A program made the position numbers and the translations under genes. This document shows positions 1 through 7,385 of a DNA stretch of 11,896 bases, piece after piece. A model generated the notes under the pieces. The model was given only the letters and a program-made list of their open reading frames with translations. It made no database searches and was not told where the DNA came from. This stretch comes from JAFGGG01 sp964634205. Lineage in GTDB: Bacteria; Spirochaetota; Spirochaetia; SZUA-6; RPPD01. Location of the stretch: positions 1 to 11,896 of the forward strand of contig CAZWKE010000061.1 of assembly GCA_964634205.1 (NCBI GenBank), read 5' to 3'. How positions within the stretch are numbered: position 1 is the first letter of the stretch; the number at the start of each line of letters is the position of its first letter.

Positions 1-911
1 GAGTTCTTGTAGATACCCATCCAGGTACCGCCCCAGAAATAGGAGCCGGGACCCTTACAAAGACCCCAATCGCCCATAGTATCTTTGGCATTGGGTTTCA
101 GTACATAATGCAGTCCCCAGGTAGGAAGAATGTATCCGAAGATCTGCGGATCTTTTTTGTTCATGTTCTCGAACCAGGGCGGGGACCAGGTGCCGACTTC
201 AGCGGTCAGGTGCTCATCGCGTAAGGTCTTGGCAATATCAAAATAATCCAGAATCGGTTTTTCGATATTGAGTTTTCCGTCAGCAACAAAGGGTTTTGTT
301 CTGCGTGACCACGGATACTGCTGATAATCACCGTAACCGGCAATAATCTTTACCGCGCCATTGCTTTCCTTGTTCAGCTTGCGGGCCGTATCCAGGAATT
401 TGGCATCGGTAGAAAGCATTTCACCGACTTGTTCCGGATCATCGGTACCAAGATATTTCTTGGCCACGCTTCTTCTGTAGAAGAAACCACCGGGAGTCGT
501 CTGCCATGAAAGCGCTCTTAACACGCCCTTGGAGTCGGTTCCAACCTGTACGACGTAGTCAACCAGGTCTGCGGTGTTGGGATTAAACTGTCCCAGGTCG
601 GCATAAAAACCGCTTTCCACCAGGTCGATTACGAATGCATACTCGGCCGTAAAGATGTCCGGCGCGTTCTTTCCGCTGCGTAATACGGGGCGAATCTTGT
701 TCAGATACTCCTCACAGGGAACGATGGTAAGCTCAACTTTCACACCTGTGTAGACTGACTCAAAGCGGTCAATCATTTTCTTTACCTCATCGGTAAAAGA
801 CCACATTGAAATCGTACCTTTGAAGGTCTTCGGATCCACCGTGGCGGGTCCGCATGTTGCAAGTGCAAGTAGAAGCCCTACTACCACTAAAGCAAAAATT
901 GCTTTTTTCAT
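1..911 (-). CDS. Sugar ABC transporter substrate-binding lipoprotein, C-terminus beyond window edge
   Basis: Seen: 303 codons run off position 1. ATG at 911 is preceded by a strong AGGAGG, 4 bases upstream of the start. The N-terminus has a KK charge pair, a hydrophobic stretch and then L-A-T-C at residues 19-22, a relaxed lipobox with Thr at -1. The mature part continues as a family 1 extracellular binding protein: GTISMWSFTDE near residues 31-41, a long alpha/beta body, and an aromatic segment near the cut end (YFWGGTWMGIY) of the type that lines sugar-binding clefts. Known: such proteins have about 400-450 residues and deliver mono- or oligosaccharides to an ABC permease pair outside the cytoplasmic membrane. 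Inference: about 100-150 residues are missing, and the permease genes should follow to the left. The preceding GH3 gene suggests a beta-glucoside or its breakdown product as ligand. The exact sugar cannot be read from sequence. Confidence 0.9.
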   Translation of the reverse strand, partial: MKKAIFALVVVGLLLALATCGPATVDPKTFKGTISMWSFTDEVKKMIDRFESVYTGVKVELTIVPCEEYLNKIRPVLRSGKNAPDIFTAEYAFVIDLVESGFYADLGQFNPNTADLVDYVVQVGTDSKGVLRALSWQTTPGGFFYRRSVAKKYLGTDDPEQVGEMLSTDAKFLDTARKLNKESNGAVKIIAGYGDYQQYPWSRRTKPFVADGKLNIEKPILDYFDIAKTLRDEHLTAEVGTWSPPWFENMNKKDPQIFGYILPTWGLHYVLKPNAKDTMGDWGLCKGPGSYFWGGTWMGIYKN

Positions 912-936
912 AATACCTCCTTTATTATGTTTTGGG

Positions 937-952
937 GGTTGTGCCTACAACC
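937..952 (-). repeat. Inverted repeat at the predicted transcript start of the binding-protein gene
   Basis: On the minus strand GGTTGT and ACAACC form a perfect 6-bp inverted repeat around a 4-base centre (AGGC). It sits just downstream of the predicted -10 box, about where transcription should start, and 25 bases before the start codon. It could be an operator for a sugar-responsive repressor, or a stabilising 5'-terminal mRNA hairpin. The sequence alone does not decide. Confidence 0.45.
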
Positions 953-959
953 AAGGCCT

Positions 960-988
960 ACTGTAACACATATAAAATTTTATGACAA
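960..988 (-). promoter_or_regulatory. Sigma-70-type promoter of the sugar-binding-protein gene
   Basis: On the minus strand TTGTCA (983-988, one mismatch to TTGACA) and TACAGT (960-965, 4/6 to TATAAT) are separated by exactly 17 bases, and a TG dinucleotide one base before the -10 makes it an extended -10. The implied 5' leader is about 40 bases. The promoter makes the binding-protein gene transcribable independently of the GH3 gene upstream, a common arrangement because binding proteins are needed in excess over permeases. Confidence 0.6.
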
Positions 989-1014
989 GATATTAATTTT
1001 AAAAAAATAATATC
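989..1014 (-). repeat. AT-rich inverted repeat abutting the -35 box
   Basis: GATATTA (989-995) and TAATATC (1008-1014) are perfect 7-bp arms around a 12-base A/T-only centre. Pairing continues through TTTT/AAAA with one bulged base. The element begins directly next to the -35 box, so it could be an activator or repressor site or simply an UP-element-like AT tract. It is not followed by a clean U-run in the sense of a terminator for the GH3 gene. Confidence 0.35.
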
Positions 1015-1065
1015 ACCGGCCTCCTTCCTCACATTCGGCATACTGCACCATCCTATCGGTACTGC

Positions 1066-2961
1066 TTAACGCAGGCCGAAACCAAAGGGAAACATAACCT
1101 TATAGTTATCCTCGCTTCTGTGCCCCAGGGGAATCTGTTTCATGGAACCGGGCCACCCATATGACAGTCTTCCGGTGAAAGGAAAGTCTCCAAAGACGAC
1201 ATCGGCCACACCCTGCCCTTCGGTACCCGGAAGCCAGGCAGCGATAACGGCGTCACACAGATCAATAACCCTGCTTATGATAAGCGGGCGCCCGGACACC
1301 ACAATCAACACCAGTTTATCGCATTTCGATCGCATGCGTTTGACCAACTCCACATCCTCCCGACTCAGATTCAGATCGGCTTTATCCCCCACGCCCTCCG
1401 CATAGGGCAGTTCACCCACCACCGCGATACCTATGGCGGCTTTCCCGTTTATTTTAGCGGACGCATCGCGATCATAGGTTACCGCTTGTGGATTTGACAT
1501 CGTTTTTCTGATGCCCTCCAGAATCGTCGTTCCATCGGTAATGGCTCCCGGCTTACCCTGCCAGGTGATTGTCCAGCCTCCGCATTGTATTCCGATATCA
1601 TCTGCCGCCCTGCCGGCCACAAGCACAAGCGGACTGTCTTTTGCCAGGGGCAGCGTCTTGTTTTGATTTTTCAGCAGCACCAGCGACTTACGAACCGCTT
1701 CGCGTGCCAGTTCACGATGTTCCTTTGATCCTATGGTTGGGATCAGATCCTTTTCAGCAGGAGGACGTTCGAACAGTCCAAGTTTGAATTTTACCCTGAG
1801 AATTCTCCGGACAGCGTCATCTATCCTGGACAGGGGAACATCGCCTTTCTCGACAGCGCTTGTCAGTGTTTTGATAAACTTTTCATAGGCATCAGGTACC
1901 ATAATCATATCCAGGCCCGCATTAATGGAAGAAACCACGCATTTATAATAGTCCGGTGATATCTGGTCTATGGCCTGCCAGTCCGATATAAGAAATCCCT
2001 TGAAACCCAGCTCTCCCTTTAACACATCGGTCAGCAGGTACTTTTGGGCGTGCATCTTTGTATCTTTCCAACTGCTGAAAGAGACCATTATGCATTCCAC
2101 TCCCTGTTTTATTGCCTCAATGTAAGGAGGCAGATGGACCCTGCGTAAGGTTGCTTCGTCAATCTTGGCCACCCCCTGATCAAGCATGAACTTTTTCCCT
2201 TCCATTTGCCTTATGGAGGTCCCCCATTCGGTGCCCCCGTCCGCGATAAAATGCTTGGCAGTCGCCAGAACCGTGCCCGGTGATCCCAGGCCCTTCGTAC
2301 CATTATTTTGCAGCCCCCTGATATAGGCGCCGGCCAGCCTGGAAACAATTTTGGTATTTTCGCTGTATCCTTCGTAGGTTCTTCCCCAACGAATATCCTG
2401 CGGGACCGCCACAACCGGCGCAAAATTCCAGTACACACCGGTGGCCGCCATCTCTTCCGCGGTTGCCCTGCCGATCCGTTCCATCAGATCGGGATCATCA
2501 GCCGCTCCCAGGCCTATGTTCTGCGGAAAAATTACCGCTCCCCTGAGATTATTGTGTCCGTGCACACCGTCGGCTCCGTAAACAAGCGGAATACCCAGTC
2601 TTGTTTTCAAAGCATAACCTTGAAAACGCTCCATCATCGCATCCCACCCCTCCGGCGTATTGGGGCGGGGAACGTCGCCGCCGCCGCTTAATATACTTCC
2701 AATGTACATGGTAGTAATATCATTGGGAGGATTGATCGCGTACCTGGCCACTTGGGTCATTTGGCCGACTTTTTCGGCTAATGTCATCTGCCCCAGAAGA
2801 TTTTCAACACGCTTGTCAACACCAGCGGACGGGTCTTTATACAGAGAGTCCGCTGGCGCCGTACCCGTGTCGGCCATCGCACCTTGATTACACCCGGACA
2901 ATAAAAATAAAAATCCGAGAATCAAAATCAGTATGAGTATTGTGTTTGTAATTCTTTTCAT
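1066..2961 (-). CDS. Glycoside hydrolase family 3 beta-glucosidase / exo-beta-glucanase lipoprotein
   Basis: 631 residues, full length for the family. ATG at 2961 follows a GGGAG ribosome site. An extremely hydrophobic signal (ILILILILGFLFLL) ends in L-S-G-C with Cys24 as the lipidation site, so the enzyme should be anchored outside the cytoplasmic membrane. The GH3 N-terminal barrel shows LGIPLVYGADGVHG (122-135), KHFIADGGT (236-244) and the nucleophile motif SDW with Asp327. The C-terminal sandwich domain shows GGWTITWQG (461-469), the VGE-PYAE motif (515-522) that holds the acid/base Glu in barley ExoI-like enzymes, and GDFPFTGRLSYGWP near the end. Known: this subgroup releases glucose from the non-reducing ends of beta-1,3/1,4-glucans and oligosaccharides. 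It lacks the extra fibronectin-III and PA14 domains of larger GH3 enzymes. Downstream lies the sugar-binding protein, upstream GalM, which supports a beta-glucoside uptake role. Exact linkage preference is unknown. Confidence 0.95.
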   Translation of the reverse strand: MKRITNTILILILILGFLFLLSGCNQGAMADTGTAPADSLYKDPSAGVDKRVENLLGQMTLAEKVGQMTQVARYAINPPNDITTMYIGSILSGGGDVPRPNTPEGWDAMMERFQGYALKTRLGIPLVYGADGVHGHNNLRGAVIFPQNIGLGAADDPDLMERIGRATAEEMAATGVYWNFAPVVAVPQDIRWGRTYEGYSENTKIVSRLAGAYIRGLQNNGTKGLGSPGTVLATAKHFIADGGTEWGTSIRQMEGKKFMLDQGVAKIDEATLRRVHLPPYIEAIKQGVECIMVSFSSWKDTKMHAQKYLLTDVLKGELGFKGFLISDWQAIDQISPDYYKCVVSSINAGLDMIMVPDAYEKFIKTLTSAVEKGDVPLSRIDDAVRRILRVKFKLGLFERPPAEKDLIPTIGSKEHRELAREAVRKSLVLLKNQNKTLPLAKDSPLVLVAGRAADDIGIQCGGWTITWQGKPGAITDGTTILEGIRKTMSNPQAVTYDRDASAKINGKAAIGIAVVGELPYAEGVGDKADLNLSREDVELVKRMRSKCDKLVLIVVSGRPLIISRVIDLCDAVIAAWLPGTEGQGVADVVFGDFPFTGRLSYGWPGSMKQIPLGHRSEDNYKVMFPFGFGLR

Positions 2962-2997
2962 TATTTCTCCCTCATGCTTATTGTCTATCTTTCATGA

Positions 2998-3019
2998 TTA
3001 TGCTATTTTTTTAGCATAA
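2998..3019 (-). promoter_or_regulatory. Operator-like perfect inverted repeat over the GH3 promoter -10 region
   Basis: TTATGCTA (2998-3005) and TAGCATAA (3012-3019) are perfect 8-bp arms around six T residues on the plus strand. The element covers the predicted -10 box and the transcription start of the GH3 gene and ends 37 bases before its start codon. This is the classical position for a repressor operator. It lacks GC pairs at the stem base and lies upstream of the gene, so a terminator is unlikely. The regulator is not in the window. Confidence 0.5.
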
Positions 3020-3036
3020 AAACACGTTTTTGTCAA
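3008..3036 (-). promoter_or_regulatory. Sigma-70-type promoter of the GH3 gene
   Basis: A perfect minus-strand TTGACA (3031-3036) is followed after 17 bases by TAAAAA (3008-3013, 4/6 to TATAAT). The leader would be about 40 bases. The -10 lies inside the inverted repeat at 2998-3019. Confidence 0.55.
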
Positions 3037-3088
3037 GAGAATTGCAATATTTTTTATTATTATTAAAAATTGAAGAGCGTCGGCCAAA

Positions 3089-3104
3089 CCGGCCCACGGG
3101 CCGG
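3089..3104 (-). terminator. GC-rich hairpin after galM, possible terminator
   Basis: On the minus strand CCGGCCC and GGGCCGG are perfect 7-bp arms around GT. The innermost pairs must open to form a loop, leaving a 5-6 bp GC stem. It lies 36 bases after the galM stop. Only TTT follows before the sequence becomes GC-rich again, so it is a poor textbook intrinsic terminator, but its place between galM and the promoter of the next gene fits a transcript end. Confidence 0.4.
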
Positions 3105-3140
3105 CAATTTTAAATTTGTACCATATACGAATTACAGTCC

Positions 3141-4187
3141 TCAACGGTCCGTAATCGACAGCTTATACACGGTTACATGGTTATACTCCCGTCCCGGTTC
3201 CAGGATGACATTCGGAAATTTGCTGTGGTGTACCGCATCGGGATAGTATTCGGTCTCCAGGCAAAGCCCCCCGTGTTTGGTGAACACCTGTCCGTCCCTC
3301 CCCGTTATCCCGTCAAGGAAATTTCCCGAATAGAACTGTATGGCCGGCTTTGTGGTCAAGACCTCCAGACATCTTCCGCTTTCCGGTTCCGTCAGGCGGG
3401 CCGCCTCCGCAAGCCCCGAGTCGTGCCTGTCTATGATAAAACAATGGTCATATCCCCCCGGAACCTGATCGAGCTCCTTGCCTACCGCTTTACCGCGCAA
3501 GAAATCCATAGGGGTACCCTTTACGTCATTTATTTCCCCGGTAGGAACAAGGGTCTCCGTTACCGGAAGGTACCTGCTGCAGTTCAGGCGCAGCAGGTGT
3601 TGTTTGATACTCCCGCAGCCCGCACCCGCCAGGTTCCAGTACGCGTGGTTGGTCAGGTTTACCGGAGTGGGTTTATCAGTCCTGGCCCGGTATTCTATGC
3701 GCAGCTCCGAGTTTTCATTTAAACTGTAGTTCACCCGGACCTCAAGATTCCCGGGGTAGCCCTCCTCACCGTCCGCGCTGTGATAGGTCAGGGTGATCCC
3801 GGCCGCTTCATTCTGTTCAAATGCCTGTGCCTGCCACAGCACCTTGTAGAAGCCTCTCTCGCCGCCGTGCAGGTGATGTATTCCATGATCATTACACGCC
3901 AGGGTGTATTCCTGACCGCCGATACTGAATTTTCCCCCGGCGATCCGGTTGCCGAAACGGCCGACGATCCCGCCGAAAAAGGGATGTTGGCCCACATAAT
4001 CCGGCAGGTTGTCAAAACCAAGTGTTATTTCGCTGATTTTTCCGTTACGCTCCGGCATACGGACCGAAGTAATGGTTGCTCCATAATTAATTATGCTGAC
4101 GCTGAGGTCCCGGCTGTTACCCAAGGTGAACAAGGTCACCTCCCGCCCGTCGTCCAATCTTCCGAATAATTTTTTTTCACTCAGCAT
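3141..4187 (-). CDS. galM: Aldose 1-epimerase (mutarotase)
   Basis: 348 residues, the normal length for GalM, cytosolic with no signal peptide. ATG at 4187 follows GAGGAG at good spacing. Family landmarks occur in order: the substrate-binding GRFGNRIAGGKF segment (76-86), HLHGG with the conserved His107, TNHAYWNLAG with the general-acid His181, GYDHCF with Asp247, and CLETEYYPDA with the general-base Glu311. All catalytic positions known from the Lactococcus enzyme are present. Known: the enzyme interconverts alpha and beta anomers of glucose, galactose and related aldoses. Inference: beside a beta-glucosidase it would convert released beta-sugars to the anomer used by kinases. The diguanylate cyclase ends 45 bases upstream, so the two may share a transcript. 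No separate good promoter was seen in that gap. Confidence 0.95.
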   Translation of the reverse strand: MLSEKKLFGRLDDGREVTLFTLGNSRDLSVSIINYGATITSVRMPERNGKISEITLGFDNLPDYVGQHPFFGGIVGRFGNRIAGGKFSIGGQEYTLACNDHGIHHLHGGERGFYKVLWQAQAFEQNEAAGITLTYHSADGEEGYPGNLEVRVNYSLNENSELRIEYRARTDKPTPVNLTNHAYWNLAGAGCGSIKQHLLRLNCSRYLPVTETLVPTGEINDVKGTPMDFLRGKAVGKELDQVPGGYDHCFIIDRHDSGLAEAARLTEPESGRCLEVLTTKPAIQFYSGNFLDGITGRDGQVFTKHGGLCLETEYYPDAVHHSKFPNVILEPGREYNHVTVYKLSITDR

Positions 4188-4232
4188 ATATGCTCCTCTC
4201 TTGTTGAATAATACTATTTTAAAATTGCTGTC

Positions 4233-5348
4233 TTAAGCCTCAAGCTTTGACGAATAAAGAGTGGAACAGTTTCTTCCCCGACGCTTTGAGGCATATAACG
4301 CGACATCCGCCCGCCGGATCAGTTCTTCTCCGGTACACAGCTTATCATGCGACGCAAAACTGACCCCCGCGCTGATGGAGGTCTTTATCTTTGCGCCTAA
4401 ATATTCGAATTCCATCTCTTGTATTTTTTGCCGAACCCGTTCGGCGATCATATACGCGTAATCCTTTTTGCAGGAGACAAGCAGTACCACAAATTCTTCA
4501 CCCCCAAATCGCGCCGCGATATCGCTTTGGCGGATATTAGACTTTACTATTCCCGCCACATCGAACAGGACACGGTCTCCCGCCAGATGGCCCAGGTTGT
4601 CGTTAATCTCTTTAAAGTGATCAATATCGAACATAAGTAATGCCAGATCCTCGATATAACGTGAAATACGGGCAATCTCTTCCTGCGCCCGTTTCATAAA
4701 ATAATGGTGGGTATACAGTCGGGTTTTCGAGTCGATAATCGCTCTCTGGTAATAGATATTGGTTTGCAGGCTTACAGAGGCACACTTCATAATCCAATCG
4801 ATATACTCAAGCTCCTGCTCGGTGTACGATTCCTCTATTATCTTTCTGCCGAATACAATAAAGCCGTACATTCCCCCCAGTCCCATCAGGGGCATGACAA
4901 TCTCCGGGTTAAGCGGTAACAGCGGCCCGGAAAGACTTTTGTTTTTGATCAGCGTAGAAAACTCGGCAAAAGTCATGAGCCCCGAATGTGCGGCAAAAAA
5001 CTGCCGGTAAGGGATAATTGAGGGGATATCGATGATATTTTTTACCCGCTTCAGGTTGCGAAAACAGATGGCATGCACCTTCTCCAGACTGCCTTCCTCC
5101 TGCAGGATAAAGGCAAGATAAGAGGGGACAAAACGGTCAAGCATTTTCCCGGTAATGTAGGTGATCAGGTTTATCAGGGAGGCCTGGTTGAAGAGTTCAA
5201 CCACCTCCTCCAGCAGCTTGTCCTTGGCCTGCACCTGCTTTTCCAGATCAAGGATCTGGTCCCACACACCGATTTTTTTCAGGAGATCATAATTGGCGAT
5301 AATTTCGGGATTGGAATTTAAGGCGCGCAAATAATCTTTTTGCATCAT
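4233..5348 (-). CDS. Diguanylate cyclase, N-terminal GAF-like sensor plus GGEEF domain
   Basis: 371 residues. A short N-terminal segment with a coiled-coil-like stretch (about 30-55) leads to a soluble sensory region of about 57-200, probably GAF-like, then a C-terminal GGDEF domain. That domain starts at DSKTRLYTHHYF (206-217), has the metal-binding FDIDHFK with Asp241, the active-site GGEEF (282-286), and ends with RADVALYASKRRGRN. An RQSD inhibitory site (273-276) lies exactly five residues before GGEEF, so product inhibition by c-di-GMP is expected. Known: two GTP are condensed to c-di-GMP. No membrane segments or signal peptide are seen, so the sensed signal is intracellular. The start codon is one of two adjacent ATGs without a clear ribosome site, so translation may be weak or coupled to the gene 56 bases upstream. 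Ligand unknown. Confidence 0.93.
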   Translation of the reverse strand: MMQKDYLRALNSNPEIIANYDLLKKIGVWDQILDLEKQVQAKDKLLEEVVELFNQASLINLITYITGKMLDRFVPSYLAFILQEEGSLEKVHAICFRNLKRVKNIIDIPSIIPYRQFFAAHSGLMTFAEFSTLIKNKSLSGPLLPLNPEIVMPLMGLGGMYGFIVFGRKIIEESYTEQELEYIDWIMKCASVSLQTNIYYQRAIIDSKTRLYTHHYFMKRAQEEIARISRYIEDLALLMFDIDHFKEINDNLGHLAGDRVLFDVAGIVKSNIRQSDIAARFGGEEFVVLLVSCKKDYAYMIAERVRQKIQEMEFEYLGAKIKTSISAGVSFASHDKLCTGEELIRRADVALYASKRRGRNCSTLYSSKLEA

Positions 5349-5404
5349 TCAAAAGCTTAGTATGCCAGAAAAATAAATTCAACCGCATTTTTTTAAAAAC
5401 AAGT

Positions 5405-5908
5405 TTATCCGATAATTTTCTGAAAGTAAGCGGTATCAAGAAACCGCTCGAACTTATACCCCACCTCTTTAAACAAACCGCATTCGGAATAACCGGCTTT
5501 CCGGAACAGGCGCATACTCGCCGTGTTTTCCGTACAAATACCCGCAAGCAAAACATGGGTGCCGTTTTGCCGGGCAACCTCCTCAAGAAAAGATACCGCG
5601 CGGCTCCCGATTTCTTTTCCTGTATAATCCTTATGTAAATAAATTGTTATCTCAGAGGTATACGCATAACCTTGTTTCTTACTGTAAGGCCTGATCAAGC
5701 CGAATCCCGCCGTATCACCACCATACCGTATCAGATAGGCCTTTGTCTGTGTCTCACCCAGGCCGAAGTAACCCGCCGTCTCCTCAACCGTCAGCGTTCC
5801 GATATGATAGGTCGCGGTTGACCGCAGGACATAATAATTATAAATTTTACTGATGATAGTATGGTCCGCCGCGGCTGCAGGGATAAACGAAATGTTTTCC
5901 GTACTCAT
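5405..5908 (-). CDS. GNAT N-acetyltransferase of the PAT/MnaT type
   Basis: 167 residues. ATG at 5908 follows GGAAGGA. The pattern of phosphinothricin/amino-acid N-acetyltransferases is clear: IYNYYVLRSTATY at the N-terminus (22-34), SEITIYL with a conserved Glu86, ENTASMRLFRKAGY (127-140) and GLFKEVGYKFERFLDTAYFQ (144-163). Known: these enzymes move acetyl from acetyl-CoA to the amino group of phosphinothricin, methionine sulfoximine or related amino acids. Odd: the acetyl-CoA P-loop, normally R-G-K-G-I-G, reads T-G-K-E-I-G (96-101), losing both the Arg and a Gly. CoA binding may be altered or the enzyme impaired. It lies between an AhpD-like gene and the cyclase gene. The true substrate is not known; the name reflects fold family only. 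Confidence 0.88.
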   Translation of the reverse strand: MSTENISFIPAAAADHTIISKIYNYYVLRSTATYHIGTLTVEETAGYFGLGETQTKAYLIRYGGDTAGFGLIRPYSKKQGYAYTSEITIYLHKDYTGKEIGSRAVSFLEEVARQNGTHVLLAGICTENTASMRLFRKAGYSECGLFKEVGYKFERFLDTAYFQKIIG

Positions 5909-5985
5909 AATGATCTTCCTTCCTTTTTTTCATTCCGCAAAATAAAATCAGCCAGAAATCCGTAAAACCTCCCTGCCGCACTCAT
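5905..5985 (-). CDS. Possible 26-residue peptide overlapping the PAT-like gene start (weak)
   Basis: The 105-base gap before the PAT-like gene has an open frame from ATG at 5985 to a TGA that overlaps the next start as ATGA. The peptide would begin MSAAGRFYGFLADFIL and end with a charged tail. There is no ribosome site before its ATG, and an open stretch of this length is expected by chance fairly often. The ATGA overlap, typical of translational coupling, is the only positive sign. It may equally be untranslated leader. Confidence 0.18.
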   Translation of the reverse strand: MSAAGRFYGFLADFILRNEKKEGRSL

Positions 5986-6013
5986 CTGTGCCGCTGTTCT
6001 GCTGATAAACAGA

Positions 6014-6604
6014 TCATCTTTTGTGCAGTGTGGTATATTTCTCCAGGTTCAGATAGGGACATGACGAGGAGAACCCTGCGGGAGCTATCCCCAACGACTG
6101 AATCAGCCGTGTCCAGTAATTTACCTGGGCAATTGTGGAGGCAATAACCACAAACTGCCGCGGGGAAAAAATCCTCTGCATATCATGAACCGTTTCTTCC
6201 GTAACAGAGATGGGCGTCCGCGTCACCTGCCGCACAAAACGCAGGGCGGTCCGTTCTTTCGCGGAAAAAGATTCCACCTCCTCCAGGCGGTGCAAATCCT
6301 GCAGTGCCTCAACCTCCTTTCGTGTTATAGCGTATTTTTCAAACTCAAACGAGTTCATATCGATACAAAACGGGCAGGAGGCCCAGAACGATGTCTGCAT
6401 TCTGATCAGTTTCAGCAAGCGCTTGGAAATCCCCTTTTCTCCGTGCGAGATAAGCGATTCCAGTACCGCGGATCCGATTGCGGATTTGGGAAACCAGGAA
6501 AGCAGCCTTGCCGGAAAAAGCCTCTTTTTTGTTTTTCTTTCGGCAATGAAAATACCCAGGCGCATTAATAACGGAATATGTTTCGGTGGGTTAATGTAGG
6601 CCAT
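6014..6604 (-). CDS. AhpD/carboxymuconolactone-decarboxylase-like protein
   Basis: 196 residues from ATG at 6604. This start is preferred because AGGAAGAG lies just upstream, whereas ATGs further upstream (6664, 6658) lack a site and would deepen the overlap with the methyltransferase gene. The central helix pair carries FWASCPFCIDMN (74-84): Cys77 and Cys80 form the CxxC of the AhpD fold, but the position of the conserved proton-relay His of AhpD (CxxCxxxH) is Asn84. Known: AhpD-fold proteins are peroxidase partners, decarboxylases or poorly characterised thiol oxidoreductases. Inference: a thiol/disulfide activity is plausible, classical AhpD chemistry less so. The start overlaps the methyltransferase end by 14 bases, so translation is probably coupled. 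Partner and substrate are unknown. Confidence 0.82.
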   Translation of the reverse strand: MAYINPPKHIPLLMRLGIFIAERKTKKRLFPARLLSWFPKSAIGSAVLESLISHGEKGISKRLLKLIRMQTSFWASCPFCIDMNSFEFEKYAITRKEVEALQDLHRLEEVESFSAKERTALRFVRQVTRTPISVTEETVHDMQRIFSPRQFVVIASTIAQVNYWTRLIQSLGIAPAGFSSSCPYLNLEKYTTLHKR

Positions 6605-7373
6605 GGCTTCTCTTCCTGACAACCAGTCTTCGCATCTTCCAAGTAATACGGCTTTCATTTTCATTTTTGTCGTTCATGATTCGTTCCAGCTCCCCACTGA
6701 TATTTTTACAATCCGCCTCACTCAGGTTATTTTTAATATACTCCTCCTGTTTCCAGATGGAAACGGTATTGGGAAAAAACCAGGACGCAGCCCGATGATC
6801 GGGGACCGGCAGCAGCACACTCTCATTGTATACCACATCATGTTCATATTTCGCCGTTCCAAGCAGTTTTCCCACATAGAGCCGTGCGCCCTGGGAGGAA
6901 ACCAGGCCGCGGTTCGCCGAGAGGTACGCGTTAAATACCGGAACATCGGTAAAAATATCCTCAACCTCCTCGATGAACAGGAGCCCCCCGCCCTGAAGCT
7001 CACCCACCCAGTTATTGATAATTTTCACCACGTCTTTCAAATGCGCCAATACAAACCGTGTGTAGCCGATATCCGCGTGTACCGGGAACGGCACCTTTGT
7101 TATATCATGGCTGATAAAGGTGAGTTCGGGATACTGTTTCCCGGCCAAAGCAAGAAATTCTTCCGACCGGTCAAGACCGTACACCCGGTTACAGCCGGTT
7201 GCCTGTTTCAGCATCCGGGTGGTAAATCCCGGACCGCAGCCAAGATCCAATGCGCCTTCCGGTGTCTTGTCCAGAAAACGAACGATAAAATCATGGGCCG
7301 GCGGGTTAAAAAAATGGGAGATCTCCTGCAGCCTCCGGGCGGCCGTCTGCGATGTCCCGAACGTATAGCGCAT
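6591..7373 (-). CDS. Class I SAM-dependent methyltransferase
   Basis: 260 residues. ATG at 7373 follows AAAGGAGAA. The N-terminal YTFGTSQTAARRL (3-15) is shared with a group of small-molecule methyltransferases resembling trans-aconitate/UbiE enzymes. Motif I is ALDLGCGPGFTT (41-52), the acidic end of strand 2 is YGLDRS (65-70), SHDITKVPFP (88-97) gives the adenine-contacting Asp, and LLFIEEVEDI (131-140) is the post-I strand region. The C-terminal third is poorly conserved and should set the acceptor. Known: it transfers methyl from S-adenosylmethionine. It sits 12 bases after the phosphatase gene and overlaps the AhpD-like gene, so it belongs to a compact operon. The acceptor cannot be named from sequence. 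Confidence 0.9.
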   Translation of the reverse strand: MRYTFGTSQTAARRLQEISHFFNPPAHDFIVRFLDKTPEGALDLGCGPGFTTRMLKQATGCNRVYGLDRSEEFLALAGKQYPELTFISHDITKVPFPVHADIGYTRFVLAHLKDVVKIINNWVGELQGGGLLFIEEVEDIFTDVPVFNAYLSANRGLVSSQGARLYVGKLLGTAKYEHDVVYNESVLLPVPDHRAASWFFPNTVSIWKQEEYIKNNLSEADCKNISGELERIMNDKNENESRITWKMRRLVVRKRSHGLH

Positions 7374-7385
7374 GAATATTCTCCT

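Noticed and set aside
3177..3722. Plus-strand open frame of 181 codons
   Set aside because: It is antisense to galM, whose catalytic residues are all present; no ribosome site or family features.
5349..5404. Promoter before the diguanylate cyclase (TTGAAT plus TAAGCT, 17-base gap)
   Set aside because: The -10 matches only 3 of 6 bases; not distinguishable from background in AT-rich DNA.
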